A DNA stretch of 17,026 nucleotides from Verrucomicrobiota bacterium (GTDB taxonomy: Bacteria > Verrucomicrobiota > Kiritimatiellia > Kiritimatiellales > Tichowtungiaceae), in the NCBI GenBank assembly GCA_030619095.1, contig JAUXCB010000004.1, positions 1 through 17,026 on the forward strand, written 5' to 3'. Position numbers and translations under genes: made by a program. This document shows positions 5,971 through 12,314 of the stretch, piece by piece (positions within the stretch are counted from its first letter, which is position 1; every line of letters starts with the position of its first letter). The notes below the pieces were generated by a model that did not search any database, had not been told where the DNA came from, and saw nothing but the letters and a program-made list of their open reading frames with translations.

Positions 5971-7212
5971 TCAGTGCGTTGAAGCAATCCCAGAAGCAAA
6001 CAAGTGCAGAGCGGGCTCCGTTTCAGAGCCCAGCTCCCACCCCCGAGCGATGTGGTAGCCGGGCAGCCAGATGATTTCGCCGCCGCAGGTGACGACCGGC
6101 CAGTCGGCGCGCTGAGCCTTCGGGATCTTCAGATCTGTGAAAATATCCTGAAGCTTTTTCGAACCCTCCATGCCGTACGGCTTCATCCGGTCGCCGGGAC
6201 GCGGCGTGCGAACCGACACCTCGCGGCCCGCGATCTTCTCGAGCGAAACAGAGGCCTGCCACGGTCCGCGCAGGATGCCGGTGCCCTCTTCCATCTCCAC
6301 CGTTTTCGGCTCGCCGAGGACGGCTCGCCCTACCTTTCCGTATTCATTGGTGATGCGAACGCCCTCAAGGTCGAGAAGGGTTGTGCCATCGGTGCGAGAG
6401 GAAAATTCAATGAACCGTTCCACCGCATCAAAGGTCGGGTTCACGCCGAACTCAATCAACCGGTCGCGCGCCTCGCGACGGCGGGAGGCTTTTTCGGGAT
6501 GATCTTCTTCATCACGAAGAATCTCCATGGTGCGCAGGATGTTTTCTGCGGCGCGTTCATTGAGTTTTCCAAGGTTTGGAAGAATTTGATGCCGCACAAA
6601 GTTGCGCGGGATACTTTCGTCGCTATTGCTCGCGTCCTCTCGCCACTCAAGCCCCTCTTTTTCCAACCATTGGGAAATTTCGCTCCTGCGGATTCCAAGC
6701 ATCGGTCTGATGAAAATGATTTGATTCCGTAGACGCGGTGTCCCCACCGCGTTTTCCAAACATTGGAAAAACCGCATTCCGCCGAGTCCGGCGGGGCCTG
6801 TGCCGCGAGCGGCGCGCAGAAAAAAGGTTTCGAGCTGATCATCCGCGTGGTGCGCCAGTGCGATGCACCGAGGTGAAAATGTTCGGAAAAAATCGTGGCG
6901 GGCTTCGCGGGCGGCCATTTCCAGAGAGAGCCCTCCTTCTTTAGCAAGCGCAGGAACATCTGTTTTTCTGGTCACACATTCGATGCCAAGCGTTGCGCAA
7001 AGATCTTGAACGAACGCTTCATCGGCATCGGCCTCCGCCCCGCGAATCGAATGATTCAGGTGCGCAGCGGTCAACGCATATCCGAGCCGATGCAGGATAT
7101 GCAGCAATGCGACAGAATCCATCCCGCCAGAAATGCCAGCCATGATGTGCGCACCTCCGGAAATCAGATGTTCCCGCTCAATCGCCGCTTTGACTTTTTC
7201 GATGAGAGTCAT
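5971..7212 (-). CDS. tilS: tRNA(Ile)-lysidine synthase TilS, with a repeat-encoded insertion
   Basis: 413 aa. TilS converts C34 of the CAU-anticodon tRNA(Ile) to lysidine using ATP and lysine, so AUA is read as isoleucine; it is normally essential. Evidence: PP-loop SGGMDS (28-33), 'HLNHSIRG' (51-58), 'ALAHHADDQLETFFLRAARGTGPAGLGGM' region ending at residue 146, 'IRPML' (168-172), 'RNFVRHQILPNL' (203-214), and the C-terminal substrate-binding domain 'RPGDRMKPYG' to 'LPGYHIARG' (338-391). Between GLGGM and IRPML, where E. coli TilS has about 10 residues, this protein has about 21. The extra part, FQCLENAVGTPRLR (149-162), is encoded by the palindromic repeat at 6728-6770. The frame stays intact and all motifs remain, so the protein is probably active. 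The start at 7212 has only a weak, distant AAGG. ftsH follows 41 nt later. Confidence 0.95.
   Translation of the reverse strand: MTLIEKVKAAIEREHLISGGAHIMAGISGGMDSVALLHILHRLGYALTAAHLNHSIRGAEADADEAFVQDLCATLGIECVTRKTDVPALAKEGGLSLEMAAREARHDFFRTFSPRCIALAHHADDQLETFFLRAARGTGPAGLGGMRFFQCLENAVGTPRLRNQIIFIRPMLGIRRSEISQWLEKEGLEWREDASNSDESIPRNFVRHQILPNLGKLNERAAENILRTMEILRDEEDHPEKASRRREARDRLIEFGVNPTFDAVERFIEFSSRTDGTTLLDLEGVRITNEYGKVGRAVLGEPKTVEMEEGTGILRGPWQASVSLEKIAGREVSVRTPRPGDRMKPYGMEGSKKLQDIFTDLKIPKAQRADWPVVTCGGEIIWLPGYHIARGWELGSETEPALHLFASGIASTH
6728..6770. repeat. REP-like hairpin plus TTTCCAA palindrome inserted in frame in tilS
   Basis: Bases 6728-6756 are identical (29 of 29) to 3588-3616 downstream of the helicase. 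The core is ACGCGGTG-TCCC-CACCGCGT (6733-6752). Directly joined is the perfect palindrome TTTTCCAAACATTGGAAAA (6752-6770). Together they cover codons about 148-162 of tilS. On the tilS mRNA strand the first hairpin carries a GGGA (GNRA-type) loop. Here only one REP arm is present, unlike the inverted pair at 3588-3658. Confidence 0.9.
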
Positions 7213-7283
7213 GGGGGAAACGTACCTTCAATCTCTGTAAACAAACAAGTTTCCACGCCCTTCTTGTCAACAATCCGCCTTCT

Positions 7284-7315
7284 GTTTTCTCACACTTCAT
7301 GAAGTGTGAGAAAAC
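7284..7315. repeat. 32-nt perfect palindrome between serS and tilS
   Basis: The half-site GTTTTCTCACACTTCA is followed immediately by its exact reverse complement. It lies 44 nt after the serS stop and about 72 nt before the tilS start. Neither strand has a T-run after the hairpin (both end in AAAAC), so it does not fit an ordinary intrinsic terminator. It could be an operator, a processing site or another dispersed repeat. Confidence 0.85.
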
Positions 7316-7359
7316 GACTAACATACCCAATACATCTCCTGACAAGGAGTAAAAAGGAG

Positions 7360-8631
7360 CTAACCGAGCCTCTCTAAACCACTCATGTAGGGGCGTAGCG
7401 CTTCGGGAAGGGTGACGGTTCCGTCGGCATTCTGGTTATTTTCGAGCAGCGCGACGACCAGGCGCGGCAGAGCGACGCCGGAGCCGTTGAGCGTGTGCAC
7501 AAACTGCGGCTTGCCGTTTTCATCGCGGAAGCGAATGCGGGCACGGCGCGCCTGATAGTCGCCGAAGTTGCTGACGGAAGAGACTTCGAGCCAGCGCTCA
7601 ACACCGGGAGCCCACAGTTCGATGTCATAGCATTTGGCGGCGGAAAAACCGAGGTCGGCGGTACAGAGTTCAATGACACGGTAGTGCAGGCCGAGCCGCT
7701 GCAAAACGTTTTCGGCTTCCCCAATGAGGATTTCGTGCTGTTCGGCAGACTCCTCGGGCTTGACGAAGTTGACCATCTCCACTTTATCGAACTGATGCAG
7801 GCGGAGCAGTCCGCGGTTATCGCGGCCAGCGGCACCGGCCTCGCGGCGGAAACAGGGGGTGTAGGCGGCAACCTTCAGCGGTGTCTCCACGTCGATGATC
7901 TCTTCGCGATAGAGATTGGTGAGCGGCACTTCGGCGGTAGGAATCAGGTACAGCTCGCCGTCGGCAATATGATACATGTCTTCGGAAAACTTTGGGAGCT
8001 GTCCGGTGCCGGTCATGGAGTCGGCGTTGCAGACGAACGGCGGCTCGACTTCGGTATACCCGTGTTCGGATGTGTGCAGATCGAGCATAAAGGAGATCAG
8101 CGCGCGCTGGAGCTTTGCGCCCTGCCCCATGTAGACGGGGAAACCGGAACCGGTGATTTTCGCACCGCGCTCAAAGTCAACCAGCTTAAGCTCTTCGGCA
8201 ATGTCCCAGTGGGGTTTGACTTCAAAATCGAATGTTTTCTTTTCGCCGACGCTGCGAAGAATCGGGTTGTCCTCTTCCGTCTGCCCGACCGGGGTGGTGT
8301 CGGACGGCAGGTTGGGGATATAGAGAATGATGTTTCGGATTTTTTCGTCGATCTCGCGCACCTGCTCGTCGAGAACGGAGATGCGGTCGCCGAGGGTGCG
8401 AACGGATTCTTTGGCGGCTTCGGCCTCCGCCTTGTTCCCCTCTTTCATGAGCGCACCGATTTTCTTCGATGCGGCATTGCGTTCGGTTTTCAGCTCTTCG
8501 GCCTCGGTGATGGCGGCGCGGCGAAGAAGATCGAGTTCGAGCAGACCGTCGACATCGGCTTCGGCCTGACGGTTGATGAGAGCCTCTTTGACCGCGTCGC
8601 TGTTTTCGCGAATAAATTTAATATCGAGCAT
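7360..8631 (-). CDS. serS: Seryl-tRNA synthetase
   Basis: 423 aa, the usual bacterial length. It charges tRNA(Ser), and tRNA(Sec) where present, with serine. The ATG at 8631 follows AAGGAAG by 6 nt. Residues about 27-103 are the long antiparallel coiled-coil arm that holds the tRNA extra arm. The class II catalytic domain follows: 'TAEVPLTNLY' (232-241), motif 2 'PCFRREAGAAGRDNRGLLRLHQF' region (259-281), and motif 3 from 'LNGSGVALPR' (381-390) through 'LLENNQ' (395-400). All catalytic features are present. It lies between the ROK kinase gene and tilS on the same strand, but a 29-bp-arm inverted repeat upstream and a 32-nt palindrome downstream suggest separate transcription or processing. 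Confidence 0.97.
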   Translation of the reverse strand: MLDIKFIRENSDAVKEALINRQAEADVDGLLELDLLRRAAITEAEELKTERNAASKKIGALMKEGNKAEAEAAKESVRTLGDRISVLDEQVREIDEKIRNIILYIPNLPSDTTPVGQTEEDNPILRSVGEKKTFDFEVKPHWDIAEELKLVDFERGAKITGSGFPVYMGQGAKLQRALISFMLDLHTSEHGYTEVEPPFVCNADSMTGTGQLPKFSEDMYHIADGELYLIPTAEVPLTNLYREEIIDVETPLKVAAYTPCFRREAGAAGRDNRGLLRLHQFDKVEMVNFVKPEESAEQHEILIGEAENVLQRLGLHYRVIELCTADLGFSAAKCYDIELWAPGVERWLEVSSVSNFGDYQARRARIRFRDENGKPQFVHTLNGSGVALPRLVVALLENNQNADGTVTLPEALRPYMSGLERLG

Positions 8632-8682
8632 GAGGCTTCCTTTTTACGTTCAACTTTTGATCCCATTTCAATAGCATTTTTT

Positions 8683-8756
8683 GATCGCGAATCACGCGAA
8701 TTTTCACGAATCAAAATCCATAAGGCAATTCGCGAAAATTCGTGTGATTCGTGATC
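8683..8756. repeat. Long inverted repeat between the ROK kinase gene and serS
   Basis: The left arm (from 8683, beginning GATCGCGAATCACGCGAAT) and the right arm (8728-8756) are inverted copies matching at about 26 of 29 positions, with roughly 16 nt between. The arms are built of CGAAT-containing subunits. The outer end touches the ROK kinase stop codon (TAG, 8759-8757). No T-run follows on the minus strand, so it is not a standard terminator. Confidence 0.8.
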
Positions 8757-9725
8757 CTAACTCTCTTCCCGCTTCCGAATGCCATCGAGAGCCACGGCGA
8801 GAGCGCTGAGTTCGCCGATGTTTTTCAACACGCTGGGCTCAATGGTGCAGACATCCATACCGCCTTTCCAGGCATACTTCGGGAGACGTTCGATCATCTG
8901 CGGAATAAAGAGGTCGCCGTCATAGATGGCAATGGTGCCCATTACGATGGCCTGCGGGTTCAGCGTCTGAATCAGCATTCCGACGGCGTGCGCCATTTTT
9001 TCAATAAAAACATCCCAGCGCCCGCAGGCATACGGATCGCCGGCGCGGACGGCGGCGCAGATTTCTTTCATACTGATCTTGGCGGGGTCACCGCCGGCTT
9101 CGTCGAGAATGGCGGTCTGAACCTTTCCGGAAACGATCTCTGCACGGATCTGGTCGGCCATATTTTTTCCGCCGCAGGTTGCTTCCCAGCAGCCGGTTTT
9201 TCCGCAGCCGCACTGCGGGCCGTTGAGATCGAGTGTGATGTGCCCCACCTCGCCGCCGAGGTCGTTGGTGCCGGAGAGCACTTCCCCGTTGATCACGATT
9301 CCCGCGCCGATGCCGGTGCTCATCGTGAGATAGACGAGGTCTTTGCCCTTTTGCGCACCAAAGAGGTATTCAGCCAGTCCGGCGCCGTTGGCGTCGTTCT
9401 GCATAAAGGTGGGGCGGTTGAATGTTTCCTCGAAAAAGTCGCCGACTTTGAACTGGGCCCAGCCCTTCATGTTCGGGGTTTCAAGAATCATACGGCGCTT
9501 GGAGCACATCGGGCCGGGCGAGCTGATGCCGACGGCGTCGATCTGATCGATCGTCAGTCCGGCGCGCGTCAGCAGGTCTTCGACCACTCCGGCCGCGTGG
9601 TCGAGGGTCGTCTGCGGATTGTCCGGATCGGTCGGAAAGCGCTGGTCGACCAGAATGTCGCCAAGCTCATTGCCGATCGACAAAGCCATTTTTGTGCCGC
9701 CGATATCTATACCTAAAAGATTCAT
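8757..9725 (-). CDS. ROK-family sugar kinase (probable glucokinase)
   Basis: 322 aa. The ATG at 9725 follows GAGGAAG by 6 nt; a TTG five codons upstream overlaps that Shine-Dalgarno sequence and is rejected. ROK kinases phosphorylate glucose, N-acetylmannosamine, fructose and similar sugars with ATP. Visible: phosphate-binding DIGGTK (7-12), 'GISSPGP' (66-72), catalytic aspartate D111 in QNDANGAG, ExGH (E159-H162) and the zinc motif CGCGKTGCWE (172-181). There is no N-terminal helix-turn-helix, so it is a kinase rather than a ROK repressor. The substrate cannot be fixed from sequence; glucose is the usual default. It lies 69 nt after the CPBP protease gene on the same strand. A hairpin CCGGTT/AACCGG (9748-9765) sits just upstream of its ribosome-binding site. 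Confidence 0.92.
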   Translation of the reverse strand: MNLLGIDIGGTKMALSIGNELGDILVDQRFPTDPDNPQTTLDHAAGVVEDLLTRAGLTIDQIDAVGISSPGPMCSKRRMILETPNMKGWAQFKVGDFFEETFNRPTFMQNDANGAGLAEYLFGAQKGKDLVYLTMSTGIGAGIVINGEVLSGTNDLGGEVGHITLDLNGPQCGCGKTGCWEATCGGKNMADQIRAEIVSGKVQTAILDEAGGDPAKISMKEICAAVRAGDPYACGRWDVFIEKMAHAVGMLIQTLNPQAIVMGTIAIYDGDLFIPQMIERLPKYAWKGGMDVCTIEPSVLKNIGELSALAVALDGIRKREES

Positions 9726-9742
9726 TTTCAACTTCCTCAAGA

Positions 9743-9767
9743 GGCCTCCGGTTTTACCGAACCGGCC
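9743..9767. other. Hairpin between the CPBP gene and the ROK kinase gene
   Basis: CCGGTT (9748-9753) pairs with AACCGG (9760-9765), loop TTACCG, with further partial GGCC/GGCC pairing. There is no T-run, so termination is doubtful. It ends about 10 nt before the GAGGAAG ribosome-binding site of the ROK gene. Confidence 0.4.
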
Positions 9768-9794
9768 AAGTCATGCAATCAAATTATGGCGGAA

Positions 9795-10679
9795 TCAGCC
9801 CATGAGTGTCAGAAGGATGACCGTCACGCCGTTGAAACAGGCATGCATACCCATCGGCACCAGTAGTGACTGTGTGCGGGCATAGGCCATGCAGAACATA
9901 ACCGAGAGCAGAAAAAGCGGCAGAAGCGACGGCACGTGCATATGCATGGCCGAGAAGAGCACGGAGACCCCCACCACGGCCGGCCAGAGTCCCGCCCGGC
10001 GAATAAGCCACGGGAACAGAACCCCCCGAAAAACAATTTCCTCGAAAACCGGGACGGCAATGATGGCCACAAAAAAGACGGCGATACGCACAGGCCACGG
10101 TTGAGGAGTCAGAAAAACCTGAGTCACATCCTGTAGATAGAACGAATGGCCGAGCTGGTCGAGAAAGATCTGGTAGAGCATGCTGTAGAACCAAAGGAGC
10201 GGCAAGGCGGCCAGATAGAGCAATATGGAGAGGCCGAGCAGGCCTGGAATCCTGCCCCGCTCCAGCCCGAGACTCTTCCGACCAGATATGTTCAGGCGCC
10301 GCAACAGTCCGATCAGAATCGCCAGTGCCGGAACATGAAAAAACAACGTCTGGAAAAACAGGGTGTGCGGCTCCACAGTGAACTCGGAGAAGAAAAGCCC
10401 GTACGCAAAGGAAACGGCCACGTACAACCCCATAAAAATCAGGGCCGAAAGAAGCACCACCTGACCGGGAAGAGCGCGTGCCGAGAGAGCAGAGGCCCAT
10501 TCGGAAGGGCGAAGGGGCCGCTTCAGGCAATAGACCACCAGCGTGAAATCCAGCGCAACGCCCACGCACATCAATACCAGAAAGAACAGGCCCGCCTGCA
10601 CACTTCCGTCCGAAAGGCGGACCGTCTCCCACAACAGTCCGCCCTTAGTAGAGATCATCTCAGCAAAACTCATCATCAT
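9795..10679 (-). CDS. CPBP-family intramembrane glutamic protease (Rce1-like)
   Basis: 294 aa from the ATG at 10679; the frame is open back to a TTG at 10718. The start is uncertain: the only good Shine-Dalgarno sequence (GGAGG, 10705-10701) lies 6 nt before an ATT at 10694 and 21 nt before this ATG. The protein is very hydrophobic with about seven or eight membrane segments. The CPBP signature is complete (numbered from 10679): EEIVFR (213-218), FSAMH (242-246) and HACFN (279-283). CPBP proteins are inner-membrane proteases, or in some cases inactive scaffolds, related to the CAAX prenyl endopeptidase; substrates in bacteria vary. It is divergent from asd and heads the long minus-strand block. 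Confidence 0.88.
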   Translation of the reverse strand: MMMSFAEMISTKGGLLWETVRLSDGSVQAGLFFLVLMCVGVALDFTLVVYCLKRPLRPSEWASALSARALPGQVVLLSALIFMGLYVAVSFAYGLFFSEFTVEPHTLFFQTLFFHVPALAILIGLLRRLNISGRKSLGLERGRIPGLLGLSILLYLAALPLLWFYSMLYQIFLDQLGHSFYLQDVTQVFLTPQPWPVRIAVFFVAIIAVPVFEEIVFRGVLFPWLIRRAGLWPAVVGVSVLFSAMHMHVPSLLPLFLLSVMFCMAYARTQSLLVPMGMHACFNGVTVILLTLMG

Positions 10680-10747
10680 TCCGGTCAGAATAATGGGATT
10701 CCTCCGACATTCAATCAAATAGAGAAGTTGCCAGCCTGCAAATCCAC

Positions 10748-10775
10748 TTGCGTTACCAACCCCGTGGACTACAAT
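10748..10775 (+). promoter_or_regulatory. Weak candidate promoter for asd
   Basis: TACAAT (10770-10775) matches the -10 consensus at five of six positions. TTGCGT (10748-10753) is 16 nt upstream and matches poorly at -35. It would give a leader of about 30 nt before the asd ATG at 10811. Confidence 0.3.
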
Positions 10776-10810
10776 GCGCGCCTTTCCAGAGATTCAGGGA
10801 GAATAGAAAT

Positions 10811-11920
10811 ATGACACAGGTTGGCTTTGTAGGATGGCGCGGCATGGTGGGTTCCGTTTTGATGGAACGCATGCGCGTGGAAAATGATTTTGAAAAAATC
10901 GATCCGCTATTCTTCACCACCTCGCAGGCAGGAGAGACCGCGCCAGACGTTGGCAAAGGGGAATCCGCCCTGCTCGATGCATTCGATATCGATGCGCTCT
11001 CTGCCATGGATGTTGTCCTGACCTGTCAGGGTGGCGACTACACCACCGCCATGCATAGCAAGCTGCGCGCCAGCGGCTGGAACGGCTACTGGATCGATGC
11101 GGCCTCCACACTGCGCATGGCCGAGCAGGCAGTGATCGTGCTCGATCCGATCAACCGCCCCGTCATCGACCAGGCGCTGGCCGACGGCAAAAAGGATTTC
11201 ATCGGCGGCAACTGCACCGTCAGCCTGATGCTGATGGCCATCGGCGGACTCTTTAAAGCCAGACTCGTCGAGTGGGTCTCTTCCATGACCTATCAGGCGG
11301 CTTCCGGCGCGGGCGCAAAAAACATGCGCGAACTGCTCAGCCAGAACGGCCACCTATTCGATGCGGCAGCCGAGGATCTGGCCGACCCGGCCTCCGCCAT
11401 TCTCGATATCGACCGCAAGGTCAACGAAGCACTCCGTAGCCGAAAGATGCCGACCGAACAGTTCGGTGCCCCGCTGGCCGGGTCGCTGATCCCGTGGATC
11501 GACAAAGCCGTCGATGAAGGCCAAACCAAGGAGGAGTGGAAAGGCATTGTGGAGACCAATAAAATTCTGCAAAGCGATTCGCCGATTCCCATCGACGGCA
11601 TCTGCGTGCGCATTGGTGCCATGCGCAGCCACTCTCAGGCACTGACCATCAGGCTGACCCGGGATGTTCCGGTGGAAGAAATCACAGAAATCCTCCGCAA
11701 CGACAACGAGTGGGTGGATGTGGTCGACAACAACAAAGAAGATACGCTCGCTCGCCTGACCCCGGCGGCCATCTCCGGCACGTTGACCATTCCGGTGGGA
11801 CGCATCCGCAAGATGAAAATGGGGCCGGAATACCTCGCGGCCTTCACCGTGGGCGACCAGCTTCTGTGGGGCGCGGCCGAACCCTTACGGAGAATGCTGC
11901 GCATTATAGGCAGGCTGTAA
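10811..11920 (+). CDS. asd: Aspartate-semialdehyde dehydrogenase
   Basis: 369 aa from the ATG at 10811, preceded by AGGGAGA with 8-nt spacing; an open extension upstream has no such signal. The enzyme reduces aspartyl phosphate to aspartate semialdehyde with NADPH, the branch point to lysine/diaminopimelate, threonine and methionine. Visible: NADP-binding start 'VGFVGWRGMVGSVLMERM' (4-21), catalytic cysteine C135 in GGNCTVSLM, 'YQAASGAGAKNMREL' (161-175), 'PLAGSLIPWID' (221-231), catalytic histidine H274 in MRSHSQ, and 'FTVGDQLLWGAAEPLRRMLR' (345-364). Length, the C135/H274 positions and most of the sequence match E. coli Asd, so it belongs to the Gram-negative proteobacterial-type branch, not the shorter type of Gram-positives. 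It stands alone, divergent from the CPBP gene and convergent with a small lipoprotein gene. Confidence 0.97.
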   Translation: MTQVGFVGWRGMVGSVLMERMRVENDFEKIDPLFFTTSQAGETAPDVGKGESALLDAFDIDALSAMDVVLTCQGGDYTTAMHSKLRASGWNGYWIDAASTLRMAEQAVIVLDPINRPVIDQALADGKKDFIGGNCTVSLMLMAIGGLFKARLVEWVSSMTYQAASGAGAKNMRELLSQNGHLFDAAAEDLADPASAILDIDRKVNEALRSRKMPTEQFGAPLAGSLIPWIDKAVDEGQTKEEWKGIVETNKILQSDSPIPIDGICVRIGAMRSHSQALTIRLTRDVPVEEITEILRNDNEWVDVVDNNKEDTLARLTPAAISGTLTIPVGRIRKMKMGPEYLAAFTVGDQLLWGAAEPLRRMLRIIGRL

Positions 11921-11922
11921 AG

Positions 11923-11969
11923 TTGAGGCCTTGGGCTTTAGGAATAAAGTCCAAAGTCTATGGCCTCAA
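11923..11969. repeat. Nested inverted repeat downstream of asd
   Basis: The outer pair is TTGAGGCC (11923-11930) with GGCCTCAA (11962-11969). The inner pair is TTGGGCTTTA (11931-11940) with TAAAGTCCAA (11945-11954), 9 of 10 paired, loop GGAA. It starts 2 nt after the asd stop and sits between two convergent genes. There is no T-run, so it may be a transcript-stabilising or repeat element rather than a terminator. Confidence 0.75.
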
Positions 11970-11979
11970 GCCTTTCCCT

Positions 11980-12147
11980 CTACTCGTATCCGCTCAGCCC
12001 GGGGATTCCGGGAGAGCCTTCCCATGTGGCGGGCGTGTTCCATGGCATATCGGAATATTCACGCGGCGTGCCGTCCTCATAGGTCGGCGCAGTACAGCCA
12101 CTCAGAACCAGTACAGAGAAAATAAACATTGCTACAATCCATTTCAT
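11980..12147 (-). CDS. Small lipoprotein of unknown function
   Basis: 55 aa from the ATG at 12147; GAGGAT lies 11-12 nt upstream. The longer open frame back to 12186 puts 13 extra residues in front of the signal peptide and crosses a palindrome, so I prefer 12147. Residues 1-17 are a lipoprotein signal peptide with lipobox L-S-G-C and the lipidated cysteine at C18. The mature peptide is only 38 residues, rich in Pro, Gly, Trp and acidic residues ('MPWNTPATWEGSPGIPG'). No catalytic motif is visible. It is convergent with asd and divergent from the antiporter gene. It is probably anchored in the cell envelope. The clear signal peptide and lipobox argue that it is real; its role is unknown. Confidence 0.7.
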   Translation of the reverse strand: MKWIVAMFIFSVLVLSGCTAPTYEDGTPREYSDMPWNTPATWEGSPGIPGLSGYE

Positions 12148-12166
12148 AACGTTGGTTATCCTCTTT

Positions 12167-12183
12167 TTTTCAAAGGTTGGAAA
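12167..12183. repeat. TTTCCAA-type palindrome in front of the lipoprotein gene
   Basis: On the minus strand it reads TTTCCAACCTTTGAAAA, one base away from the perfect palindrome TTTCCAACCTTTGGAAA at 13624-13640. It lies 20 nt upstream of the lipoprotein ATG and overlaps or abuts the likely leader. Confidence 0.55.
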
Positions 12184-12314
12184 CACCTTTCTCTCCCGCA
12201 GGAGTCAACCCTAAGAAAGTCCGTTTCCCCGAGGAACTTTTTTGCTACAGTTCTTGATGGTCACAAAAAGAGGGTTTGAAAAGCATGTAACCCCATTATG
12301 TAGAAGGTGTCTCC

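Noticed and set aside
6660..6677. TTTCCAACCATTGGGAAA in tilS, looking like another member of the TTTCCAA palindrome family
   Set aside because: It has an extra G that breaks the symmetry, and it encodes ISQWLEKEG, a segment expected in TilS proteins, so it is probably ordinary coding sequence.
7495..8754. Long plus-strand open frame opposite serS
   Set aside because: Antisense of serS, with composition typical of a complementary-strand shadow.
8683..8756. Inverted repeat as insertion-sequence ends
   Set aside because: Only about 16 nt lie between the arms, with no transposase and no flanking duplication.
8751..9716. 321-codon plus-strand open frame opposite the ROK kinase
   Set aside because: Antisense shadow; the minus-strand gene carries all ROK motifs and a proper ribosome-binding site.
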